A stretch of 64,000 nt of DNA from positions 59,464,870 to 59,528,869 of the forward strand of contig CM049307.1 in NCBI GenBank assembly GCA_026874595.1, given 5' to 3'. The translations under genes and the position numbers were made by a program. Below are positions 41,550 to 53,482 of the stretch, in pieces. Under the pieces are notes generated by a model. It saw only the letters and a program-made list of their open reading frames with translations, ran no database searches and had not been told where the DNA came from. Origin of the DNA: Sipunculus nudus (taxonomy: Eukaryota; Annelida; Sipuncula; Golfingiida; Sipunculidae). How positions within the stretch are numbered: the stretch's first letter is position 1; the number at the start of each line of letters is the position of its first letter.

Positions 41550-43482
41550 GCGAACCTGTGAGCTTATGCGATGGTGTGGCGTCGTCCGGCGCCCGTCGTC
41601 CGTCGGCATTCGTCCGTCGTCTGTACATTGACCCATACTATCTCGAAAACGACAGGAGTTGGCATCACCAAATTTTATGCAAAAAAATATTCATTTAAAA
41701 AATCTGATTTTGCTTATTGTTTGGCTTACTGTTTTCTTAGATTGTAAAGGGAAAAAGCTAAATAACATTTAAAAATCTTCTCCGAAACTGTTCAGCCTCA
41801 TTGTCCAATATTTCACAGAAATGATTCCTGGAACAATCTGTCTCAAGTTTGTTGGAATGATTTAGGTTCGGTGATTTTTTGCCGAGTTATGTGAAGTTAT
41901 ACCTAGTCATCTGTCAAAAAAGCAAACTAAAATTACAATCTCAGACACGGCTGGAGCTATCATCACCAAATTTTATGCCAATATTGGTCACATGAGTCAT
42001 ATCTGAAATTGAGGTATTGGGGGCGCCACCTGCCTCGGCCTTTTTGTACCGGGGTCATCAGTGCCCGTATCATACTGAGGGCTACAAAAAACTTAAGGCC
42101 AAATTGTTTAATATCGCACAGTAATGATCCTAGGGTAGTGCTTTCTGAAGTTTGTTCAAATGGTCTCAGTTCAGTGACTGTTGGCCAAGTTAGTGGAGGC
42201 TGTATTTAGTCATATGCCATTATAGTCCATTTTAGCTCAATAACTACAAAGATCTTCTTCTCAGAAAGCACTATTAATTATCCTTAGATGTTGATAACTC
42301 AAGTTGTTCAAATGGTTTTGGTTAAGTGATTCTTGGATGATATACGTGAAGCTGAACTTAGCAATGTTGCTGTATTTTCCTATATGAGTTATAAACCTGC
42401 AAAACGTGTTTGACTGACGCCACTGAGGCCAATTTGTTTAATATTTTACAAGAATAATCCCCACAATAAATCTTATAATAATTGTCTTAAATGGTTTCAA
42501 ATGAGTGATTTTTGACTGAATATGGAGATTGAATTGAGTCATTTTACCATATATGTTAGCTCAGTGAAGCAGTTACATCTAGCCTGGCACCAGTTAATCA
42601 GCATCTATTACATCATGCCACTAGATATAAAGATTTCAGGTTAAATAGCTTGGCAGACTGCCAACTATTTCAGATTTGCCAACAGGCAAAAGGTCAGCCT
42701 GGATCTATTTATAGCTTTGGCAGACTGGCAACTGTAGCAGATTAGGCTAACAGGTCAAAAATTCACTCAGTGCAGAGAGGTTTAAGTCAAAAGTTTACTA
42801 AGTGCAGTAGCTGCATTCTATTAATAGCTTTGCCTAACTGCCCACTGCATCAGATTAAGTCCCAAAGTTCAATCTGGATCTATTTATAGCTTTGGCAGAC
42901 TGTATCCAACTGTGTCAGATTAGGCAACAGGTCAAGAGTTCACTCAGTGCAGTCAGTTACAGGTCAAAGGTTCACTCAGTGTGGCCAGGTGCAGGTCAAG
43001 AGTTCACTCAGTGCAGTAGCTTGAGCCAGCTATTTGTCACAGTTCACTGGGGGCAACTACCTTTCTTACCTAAGCCTGGTCAGCCCAGTGCATCAAACGC
43101 AAGGGAAGTTTGGTGTATTGGTCTGATATTTTTACCTGTCTATGCGTCATTGATGGCTTTCTAGTTCACAAGACAGGTGTCACCACATACAATGACTTTT
43201 GCACAGTGTCTGTGCCTGCTTATTTCTACAGAGGAATGTGACATATCTGTCTGAAATTGGGCATATGTGTACATATCTGATAGCTTTGTTGTATACAAGA
43301 CTGATGGTGCCAGCTACAATCATTTTTGTGCCCGAATTTCAGCAGTGATGTTTGTGTAATTGTTTCTTGTTCAAAATGTTTAGTACTTGCATTGTTCATA
43401 TACATGTTATACATGTACTTGAAAAGGAATAGTCCAGCATTGAAGCATTACACCTTGTGTATATCCGATTGCACAGGTTCGC
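41550..43482. mobile_element. GCGAACCTGTG-TIR element, short complete copy
   Basis: The left end GCGAACCTGTGAGCTTATGC and the right end GCACAGGTTCGCATTAGACC match the copy at 21700-26349. The left third is shared with the other copies. The middle holds an irregular minisatellite (42590-43040). Near 43150-43340 there is about one diverged monomer of the GGTGGCGCCACC satellite (CAGGTGTCACCACATACAAT). It is non-coding. Confidence 0.75.
42590..43040. repeat. Irregular ~120-bp tandem repeat
   Basis: Units share GGATCTATTTATAGCTTTGG, CAGACTG, CAGATTAGGC.AACAGGTCAA and TTCACTCAGTGCAG in order, with uneven lengths. Confidence 0.7.
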
Positions 43483-44201
43483 ATTAGACCTATTGGCCTT
43501 GTTATATTTAATAGAAGTTGATGAAGGCGGGTTTCACGCAAGTGTCTATTGGTATAGCTAGATGAAATTTAGATAATTTTTCAAGATAATCGCCACACTT
43601 GTCTGATTTGCACCGAGGTCAATAAATTTGAGCTTTATACATTTTTACAAAAATTCGAAATAACCCATTGCCCCACCTCCTGGCCTCTAACCGCTAACCC
43701 CCGATTTTAAACGCTCCCTGGCCCGGTCAACCGGATAGAGGGTGAGCAGAAGGCTAAATAGGAATGACTCGGTTAGGCTATATGTATCTTGAAAATTAGG
43801 TAAATCTATTGGCCAGTTTCCATGGACAAAAGATACACTGGCCATAATAATAACCCAAGCAGTTCCTTGCGCCGCACTTGTGCAATTTGTAAGGACACAT
43901 TGACCCTTTGTCGGAGAAAATTAATACATAAAAGCAGTTGATTTAATCAAGATATTTTTACGGGGTAGTCTGTTCAGTGATACCATTGTTATTCTTCAGG
44001 GCCTTATAACTTTAAAATAAAGGATAGGTAAAAAAAAAAAGATAAAACTAACAACGTGCAATTAAAACCGAATTTAGAGTTAAACCCTATATCAACTCTT
44101 CTATTATGCTTGCTTGCACTGAATGGATAACCACGTTTATTGCTTGTAATACACTTTTTTTTATTTAAAAGGCCAATACTGTCATTATAGCTTTACATTT
44201 G

Positions 44202-44517
44202 TTTCGGAGTGTCCCTCAGTACAACAGGAAGCAATATAGGATATAGATTATGTAAGCATTTATGAATGCCTGAACCAGCATCGTATTGTTTGCGCTCAGG
44301 GAACTTGTTTCCTTTCACTATAAATGAGCGCAAGGAGGTTGAGAAAAACGTTAAGGTATGTCATCAGTGTTTTCCATACACCATCCATCTATTTGTCTAA
44401 TCAAGCATCCTCTCCGTCTCTTATCCCGATCAAAACAAATCGTAACATTTTTACCATGTATTACGACCAACCCTACTGAACCTTAACGCTTTTATAGTCT
44501 ATATATAGAAAGCACTG

Positions 44518-44562
<45 letters not shown>

Positions 44563-44763
44563 TCATAAAGGCGTATCACATTTATTTGAGGAAGGAAAAA
44601 AGGATTTATGTTTCAACTGCCATCAATTTTCCATCAGAATAACAGATTCTAACAATTCTTTGCTGCTTTTCATCCATAGGAGACAGATTAAGAATAACAT
44701 ATAAAACTGTCTGTTACACAGCATTGTTATTTGTTGATTATTGGTTTATTATCTATGTTTCAG
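44202..44763 (+). promoter_or_regulatory. TLR-B upstream block, 5' exon donor and intron
   Basis: The conserved block (see 33747-34880) runs to a donor TTAAG|GTATGT at 44356. The intron (including (TA)n at 44519-44553) ends in TTATCTATGTTTCAG directly before the ATG at 44764. This is the same gene layout as TLR-A. Confidence 0.65.
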
Positions 44764-47311
44764 ATGTCTTTTAAAAAATGGGTCCAATGGAGCATGATTT
44801 TGGTTCCCTTGTGCATAACCCAATGCAGTCAAAACAAGGTTCTTCTAAACGAAAGGAATGGTGGTTTCACGTATACAAACTGGTCAAAGCTATTACAAGT
44901 CAAACAGTCTGGCCTAAAGGAAGTTTCGACAAACAAGATACCGGCTTCAGCTAATATGAACGAACCATTGTTGATGCCTCTACATTCAAGTCAGGATCAC
45001 TCTGATACTAACACAGACTGTACGACAAAATCTATCTGTTCAAATAACACTTGTATGCATAAATGCAAGGTTGTGAAAGGAGAGACAGAAGTTCTCGCTA
45101 ATTGCTCAACCTCTGCCGGGGTGCCTTGACGGAAATTTATAATTTGCCAAATGTAACCACATCTCTGTTCCTAGATAAAACATGTATAGACCACCTTCCA
45201 GGTGGTAAATTTCATCGACTAACATCCCTAAGAACCTTAAGCTTATCAGACGGCCACAATATATCTCAACTTAATGAAACTGATCTGTTTGCTGGTCTTA
45301 ACAACTTGAAGCATTTGATCTTAGAAGGACTTTACTTCTGTAAAGATGGACAACATAGTTCTACATACATTAATGAAACTATTTAAAATCCTCTGAAGAA
45401 TCTGATATCTTTAAATCTTGACAGATGGATAGGGTATGGACAAAATCATTTGAATAATGTGGAAACCGTGGTAATGAACCTTCAGAATAGATACCTGGAA
45501 ACACTTTCTCTGAATCAGGTGAATGGATTCAACAGTGATAGTGTTCTTTGGATAATACAACCCTCTATGTTCTAAATATTCATAGAATCAACCTAAAACG
45601 TATATTCATGGAATCAACCTAAAACGTATATTCATAGAATCAACCTAAAACGTTTGCATGTGTCTCAAAACCGAATCGCTTGTATTTCAAAAGGTGTCCT
45701 TAAACGACTCAGGGACATTGAATATTTAGATTTTTCAAATAACCCGTTAGTTGGGGGTGATGTTAACTTGTTCAATTTCAATCTGTCTTATATGAAATAC
45801 CCACATACGTTGAATTTGAGCGGACAAAATTATATTTATTTTCCACAATCTCTGTACCCATATGCTACCCAATATTATAACCCTTCGCGGTCTGAGAAGA
45901 TGTCCGAGAACACAGATCATTGCAATTGCAAGAAGCATTATAATTTTCCACCACGGCTGAGAGTACTGAAGATAAGCAACAGAAACCTATACTTACCTAA
46001 GTCTGGCCTGCCCTATGGAACCTGCGTAAACAGCAGCAGCAACATTCTCACACATTTAGACATGTCTCAGAACTGGTTATCACAAGGTATCTTTGGACCC
46101 GTGTGGAATTTTCCGAAATTAAAGGTGCTACGGGTTGATGGATCTCGGAGGCTTTTTACAAATCCTTCACAGTTTAAGCACCTGGTTAACCTTAAACATT
46201 TCAATGTTAGTATGTGTGCTCTTGACTGGGTCATTGGCCCAAACAAAACAAGATGGCGTCAAATTTTGACCAATATGAATATGCCAAATCTCACCTATCT
46301 TGAAATGTCACGTAACCACGTGAAATATTTGCCGCATGATTTGGTGAATGGATTTCCGGGACTGACCCATTTGTTGTTAGATTATAACAAACTGAGTAAC
46401 ATCAGTTTTAAAATAGCGAAATCTAATATAGAATATGTAGATTTAAGCTACAATCGTTTGAAACATCTGGAACTGCACGTCAGGAATGATTGGGCAAAAA
46501 GAGCTTAACACTCCTCAAATCTAACAGTAAGATTAAGTGGAAATCACTTCACATGTTCTTGTGATGGTACAGATATGGTGCAATGGTTGCATGACCTAAA
46601 GAAACGGATTAATCTTACGGAAATGGATTGCACCAGTTCAATGCACGATGGCCAGACGGTGAAAGTTCTATCCGTTGGCATAGACGTTTTCTTACGCTTC
46701 TGTCACAGTTCGGAAGTAATTTCACAAATCATCGCGGTTTATTCACTGTACATTCTATTTCTCCTAATTTGCTTCAGCACTAACATCGCTGTCCGGTTCA
46801 GTTGGCATGTGATGTACTTGTGGTACTTTGTAAAAGCCATAGTTAACAAGCAGGAGAGACAGAAAGCAAATTCTAAATATATATTTGACGTTTTCGTCTG
46901 CTACAACTCGGGCGACCTAGACTGGATTGCGTATAAGCTCGTACCGGTTTTGGAAGAGAAATATGGCTATAAGTTATGCGTGCATGAGCGGGACTTCCGG
47001 GTCGGTTTGCCTATCGTTGATAATATAATGGAAGCCTTCGAGAGCAGTAAGAAAGTGATTCTTGTTGTATCCCGAAAATGTATCGGCAAAAAATTCTTCA
47101 ATTTTGAACTTCGCATGGCTCAGGTACAGAATCTGACTAAAGTGATTTGCGTGATTTCCTCGTGCTAAAATACCGAAAGGACTACAATACCTCCTGGAAA
47201 CAAACCTACATTATCTGTCAAGAAAGAGAACAACAGTTGTTCTGGTTACGACTGAGAGACGCTATAGGAGAACCTCTCCAAAGACCAGTAATGCTGCATG
47301 CCAAGATTTAG
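44764..47311 (+). pseudogene. TLR-B: nearly full-length Toll-like receptor pseudogene
   Basis: Same domain order as TLR-A: signal peptide, Cys-rich cap, LRRs, C-cap (CSCDGTDMVQW), membrane helix (about 46737-46830) and TIR (FDVFVCYNSGD, LCVHERDFRVG). A one-base loss near 45109 shifts the frame early. In the main frame there are stops at 45384, 45573, 45594 and 46506. A 26-bp segment is triplicated at about 45577-45654. The TIR loses a few codons and its frame near 47155, and shifts again near 47210, before the recognisable FWLRLRDAIGEPL end and a TAG at 47309. The sequence otherwise stays close to TLR-A, so inactivation looks fairly recent. It could still be transcribed. Confidence 0.93.
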
Positions 47312-47686
47312 GGACCCAGCGAATTCTCTGGTAGTACAAGCTCTCCCACAGTCATATGCTCTAAAAGTTCTGACTATAATATATAGATCGGGGACGTCAT
47401 TGAAACGACAATGGCGCTGTTAATTGATCAGTTTACTCATTTTACCTTATTATATATATGTTAATTACAGGTAGGGGTTTATAATCTGATATCACCGACG
47501 GTATCATTCTCATCCCACTTTACATTTCTCCTCATATTTGATGCGATGAGGTGAAAACATTAATTAATATATCTACTGACTTTGTCATAACTCAATCTGA
47601 AATTTCTTATCCATTGGATGAATTGTTCTTCCTTCTTTCTTCTGTATATTTTTTCTTTCATATGGCACTGTACCTTCTTGTGCGAT

Positions 47687-47753
<67 letters not shown>

Positions 47754-47875
47754 TAGAAGTATATATGTGCTGAACGATTCTAACACTGCTCCACTAGCCT
47801 GATGCTAAGAGCTGATACACAGCATGATTGCGGCAGCATGAAAACACGTGTTTATGTGTAACTGAACATTTTAGT

Positions 47876-47878
<3 letters not shown>
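47312..47878. other. TLR-B 3' flank, no gene seen
   Basis: Contains a (TA)n tract at 47690-47751. Nothing else is recognised. Confidence 0.55.
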
Positions 47879-47930
<52 letters not shown>

Positions 47931-49085
47931 TAATGGTTAGGTCTTTTCATAACACATATTGACACGTGCATCGTGTTTTTAATGTTTTATCTTACCATCT
48001 TATTATAGAATCAGGATATAATATTTAACCAATTTTACCAATAGCATATTATAATGTTGAAGAGATAAAAAATAATACACCAGAGCCTCCATGGTTGTAA
48101 ATATAGAATGTTTATTTAAACATTTAGTTTAAGTTTAACAAAAGTTGTAAATCATGTTCTTTATGACTAGCGGTACCTGTCAAATGTCAAAGGTCCTGCT
48201 ACCATTAACCGTAAAGTATGAATGTTTATATAAACCAAAGCAAACCTGCAAGAAACTGCATAATTCTCAAACTTGTCGACATTTTTACAGGATATTATAG
48301 GCCAGCCTATTGTACACCCTTTAATATACGTATGCTTTCAGAGGTTCGTTTAATATCCGCGTGGTTTTCCAAAACAGTATAAGAAAAAAAAAATCAGAGT
48401 CAGGCGTACACTTCGATCAGTTTCTTAAACATTGTAGGTTCTCTTGATACATACACATAATTGATAGATAAGTAATTATAAAAGTTAATTGAGAAACCTA
48501 TGTAATTACAGATTATAGTCTCAATCGGATTGCCACTACAAAACAAATCGTTTGAAACACTAAACCGCTGAATGTCATTTCTTGATATTTAATATCTTCG
48601 TTACAATTGTGACGTCATAATGGTTTCCCCATTGTCTTAAGCTAAAAGCACTTTATAATGACATTGTAATTATGCGTGAAGCATGGTTTACATTTGCATT
48701 TATATCGCTGTCATGTCAAAGCAATTTTTATTAATTATGTTGTTATTGTATTTGAACACCGACACATCATGGCATGTATAACCATATGTTCAATTTTTCC
48801 ATGGTCGAGGGCCCTAAATGGCTTTTTGATAAAAAAATTTATATATAGTAATGACATTAAAATACAACAATAATTACATGTATTTAAAAATCTGATTTAT
48901 ATTTAGATAATGCTAATGACAAACGCTTCCTGTATTTATATGTACTTAAATGCGAGCGGGGTTACTATTTTTTCCTCTCTCTGACAAATTAAAAGATGGA
49001 CGTATTCGAGAACCTCATTGTTCTTGTGATTGTGTAATATGCAGTGAGTGCATGCTGCGTGTTGATTGCAGCGACATCCGACATA
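47879..49085. repeat. Right arm of the ~1.2-kb inverted repeat around TLR-B
   Basis: Begins with (TA)n then CGTAATGGTTAGGTCTTTTC, and ends near GTGTTGATTGCAGCGACATC. It is the reverse complement of 39785-40999, with scattered substitutions and small indels. Confidence 0.88.
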
Positions 49086-49089
49086 TGTC

Positions 49090-51345
49090 CAGAAGATGAC
49101 TAGACAACGGGTGAAAATCCACATCACAGGCAAACAGGGCTAAACCACTCCGCGTCCTCCACTGTTTGTGTTGATGCATAAGGAATAATATATTTAAAGT
49201 GGCAACACATGTGACATTGGACACATTCAATGCTCTGATGCACTTTTGTCACAATACCATCAACACTGTCTATCCCATAATGCCATCCCACATGCACCAC
49301 GCATGAATCAAGAGAAAAATACACTAAGCAATCTCTTTGTGTTCCATAATAATTATTTATATGAACAAGATACAAAGAAATTTATCTTTATCATAATCAG
49401 TAAATGAAACATCGGTATCAAAACCAACGATCAACTTGTTGTGTAAACTTCGGATTCAAACGCCTAGGTTTGCCAGTTATATTATTTTACAGCCCTCTCG
49501 ACAGATGTATGAAACATAATCACCGCCTCTACGTTGTATTACAGGTAACCACCACGGTTATTCACAGGTTGTATGATTATAGGTTACGTTATTCTTACAT
49601 TGATCAGTTGTTAACTCAACGTCACTACAATCACGAATAGGGGGAAAACACGGCCATGTGCGTTTGTTTACACAAGGTCCATTTCCAGCTTCTTTGATTT
49701 GTCGTTTACTTTACAATATATGGTTAACAATTTTTAGGTGTAATAAGAAAGAAATATGAGTAACCGGTGTATTATGTCTTGCGACTAACCAGTCACCCTC
49801 TAAGCTGACATTCTCAAAATATATTTGACGATCCTGGAGATGACGTCACAATGGTATTGGTACATAACACTCTTGTTACGTCACACAGCCTGCGCCCCGC
49901 CTACATTACATGAATAAATAGATATGACCACTTCAAATAATGCCTTCTTTTAGCAGCTCTTTCTATACAGGTCGGAACCGACCAGGTGTCGGAAAGTAAA
50001 CCTATCTTAGATTCTATTTCATACTTATTTAATTCATCCTAGATCGCCACATTATCATATCAGATAAAAGCTTAATTTTAGTAGGAACCCAAATGAATTT
50101 TAAAGTTGTATCGCATAGAACCTGTGTCTACCTGTTTTTTGGAGATCATTGTCTTAAAAGTTTAGTTTTCAATAATTTCCTAGAAAGATGCATATGGAAG
50201 CGATGGCTTATATTACAATAAAGAATCTTACAATAAATCTTCCGTTGATGTTTCACAATTTTTTTAGAAACTTTAAAACGATCTGAAAGATAAGATGTGT
50301 CCCTGAACGAGTAGCTGGTGAGTTTTTAGGGTTTATATATATGACATATGACATATTCGAAACTGCTGCTGTCAATTGAGCCTACTTTTGCATGTGACTG
50401 ATGACCTTGACCGCCATAAGTGGAGCTATTTTTTTTGCAAAATGTACACTCATTTCTCATATTTTTAAATTGTTCTTTTTTTCTGAAATAAGGTGTAAGG
50501 TGGGTATTTATTTTTGAAAATTCGGCTCTTAGATCTTCTACGCTACATTACTATTCTCCAATTGAAATGCAACAGATAAAAATGTTCACGGCAAAAAAAA
50601 ACCAAAAAAAAAACAAAAAAAAAACAGGTGAACATGAGTTGATGGAACGGACTGTTAAATTGACACGGATGTATGAATACAGGATAGGTGTGAAACTTTG
50701 ACATTCACTTACAATGTACATATATCATTCTTTGAATTTCACTATATTTAAAAAGCAACGGATATGGTAATACATTAGCATAGAACACTCTAAATCTTAA
50801 AGATCACATCCTTTTCTTAAAGGCCTAAAGACGAAGTAAGCGACAATATATTCTCATCAAGTTGCTCCCCAAGGTTGGCCCATAATTTTTTGGTAAAATT
50901 TATTTGGAAAAAGTCAGTTTTGATTAATAACCCCTCAGTGATCCTGTTAGGTACTCAAGTTGTTATTCATGAGAAATATCATACCTTGCAAAGGAATTTG
51001 AGTAAGCTAATTGATTATTAACTGAGAAAAAAAGATAAACAAGGTCAAGGACACATTGGACAGAGGTTGATTGTTTGGTTGGAGTTCTTGGTACAATGAA
51101 TATGATAAAATACATCAGCTAACATACGCCACCCTGTATTCTCACTGCCCAAGTACACTTTTTTTTAATACTTTGTATCGATTGTTTAGGGAATTCTTTC
51201 ATTTAATTATTTTTCAGACGATCAAAGAAATGCGTGCGGAAATTTTCTTGGTAATAATTAATTGAACTTGGATTACCATTTGCTATGTTTACCGCTGCAG
51301 CAATATCATACACGCCACAGTCATTTCCACCGTTCTGTTTGATTA
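49090..51345. other. Intergenic, no gene recognised
   Basis: A CRE-type palindrome TGACGTCA (49841-49848), a nearby TTACGTCAC and a GCCCCGCC box occur within about 80 bp. That would suit a promoter, but no first exon could be identified. The rest is AT-rich unique sequence. Confidence 0.4.
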
Positions 51346-51920
51346 AGGAAGAAAGAGAGAGAGAGAGTAAAGGCCGAGAGAAGGAAAGAAAGAATGAAAG
51401 AGAGAAGGACATAGATGAATAGGGAAAGGAAAAAAAAAGATAAATGGAAAGAAATAAAAGATACAGAAAGAAAGAAGGAAAAAAAGAGAACGAGAAATAG
51501 AAAGAGAGAAGAAATGGAGATAAAAAACAAAGGAAGAAGAACGAAAGAAGAGAAAGAGAGAAGGGCAGACAGAATGAGAGATAAAGACAGATGAATGGAG
51601 AAAGAAACAGAGAAAGACAGATAAATTGAGAGAAATAACAGAAAAAGAAGGAAAAATGGAGAATTGAAAATGGAAAGAGAATGAGAGAAAGAGTGAAAGA
51701 AGGAGTGAACATATTAAGGGAGAAATAATGGAGGGATGAGTGATAGAAAAAGCAATGGAATGAACGAAAGAAAGAAAGAAATAGAATGAGATGAATGGAA
51801 TGATAGAGAGGAAGAGATAATTAAAGAAAGATGAAATAAAAAGAAAGAATGAATGAAAGAAATAAATAATAAAGAGAGACAGAGAAAGATTAAAAAAAAG
51901 GGAGAGTAAAGGAACAAAAA
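51346..51920. repeat. ~575-bp polypurine (GA/AAAG-rich) tract
   Basis: The plus strand is almost entirely purine (AGAAAGAAAGAAGGAAAAAA-type motifs) with few pyrimidine interruptions. Minus-strand open frames rich in S, F and L are composition artefacts. Confidence 0.93.
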
Positions 51921-51964
51921 ATAAGTAAAAATCATGCCGTATAAAAATATAGTTTTCATCATTA

Positions 51965-53240
51965 TATGTGATAAAAATAATTAATAGATTTATTATTAAT
52001 TTTCAAATCATATATCTATAAGTTTTTGGGCATTTAGCAAAAATATCTTTCGTATTTTGTTATTGATACATTAAAATTCCTTAGGAAAATTTTACATTCA
52101 ATTTAAATCAAATATTATGTTATATTTTTTATATTTAATATATATATATATATATATTTAATATATATATAAAATATAATACAACATAACAAAATACAAT
52201 ACAATGCAATATATTATAATTAGTGCAACAGATTTATATTTCTAATCAGAATAACATCGGAATTTAGCAGGGTATCCGTTTGGCTTCTGATTGTTGGATT
52301 AAAATAAGGCGTCCGACTGCGGACATCCAGTTTTTAGTTCACTTCCGGTGACATCAAACCTTCCTCCAGATTTTATTCCATTTCCCGTATAGCATGAAAC
52401 ACTTCGCAGAAATATGAGCTTTTCTTAATTGCCTAATACCGAAAACGATGGGCGCCCCCTTGATGGAAGTGAATTAATTTAAACATACGGGAACTATTTT
52501 TGCAGCAGTTCATAGAAGACTATATTATTCAATACATATATGTAATGTGTGTGTGTTTTATATGACCAACATATGGTTACAATCACTGCAAACAATACAA
52601 TTACAAATGTATTTATAAGCAGACATAAGCAGTGTCAATAGTATAACATATATACAGCTTTACATTTGGTCTACATTTAGTATACATTAGGAGGAGGCAT
52701 TCCCGCCATTGTGTCCCGCCTTTTTTTCCGCGAAACAGGGTATATTTTAAGGAAATTTTAGAACTGCACAAAACTCGGTTCAAGCGTTAAATATGTTCCT
52801 TAAAGGGCACAGCTTTACGAAGATGCTGAAGGCCAAGGCCCAAGGATCACCAAAAAAAGAGGCATATTATTTTTAGGATGAACAAAAACAAGTTGCTTTC
52901 CAGTTGCTATGTACACATAACTTAGGCTTATAACATGAATATTGTAAATGATGTGTGCAGGAAAATACGATGAAATATAAAATTATCACAGAAATATAAC
53001 TTAATGTTTGTAAACTCATACCAGAGCACAAAAAGTAATGTTTAGGTTTGATAAGAGTGGTCCTTGAAATTCAATTCTAAATCATGAGCCTAAAAGTGAT
53101 CATCTAGTCTCCAAGAGGAACAACGCTGTTTATATTATTTAGAAGTGCACAAATCCAGAATTATAACTGCCCGTCTCTGCAGATTTTATTACTAGAAAAT
53201 AGGGTTCAAGTACACGTTAAAATATACCTTGATGCTTTAT
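51965..53240. other. Intergenic, no gene seen
   Basis: Holds a short (TA)n at 52137-52170. Nothing else is recognised before the lectin gene. Confidence 0.55.
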
Positions 53241-53482
53241 TTAGGTCCTCGTGCACTTAGTTTTCATCTCGCATAAAGCTGCATAGCGATAATAGACCGA
53301 TGTTTTTCTCCACTGATAGTTTCCTGGAATCAGGGAAATTGCTCTTGGTTTGCCGTCGGGTATGGCGTGAAAAGGCTCCCAGTTGAAATGTTTGATATTG
53401 CTGATCGGTTCAGTCCATATCCACTCATCAGTCTGTCTGTCTGTTTCCTTTCCACTTGTCCAATAACCAAACCCCATTAAAC
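53241..53482 (-). CDS. Lectin exon 4: second half of the CTLD and stop
   Basis: Acceptor TCATTATTTTAG, 242 bp. It encodes the GYWTSG strand, the WIW core motif, the long loop (where EPN/QPD and WND would be) and the final LCEMK strand, then a short tail and stop. Confidence 0.85.

Noticed and set aside
49841-49890. A CRE-rich promoter for an unseen gene
   Set aside because: The same TGACGTCA core also occurs at 48610 and 60866 in unrelated repeat contexts, and no first exon could be supported.
51203-51962. Minus-strand frames rich in Ser, Phe and Leu that look like membrane proteins
   Set aside because: They are produced by the polypurine tract read on its pyrimidine strand.
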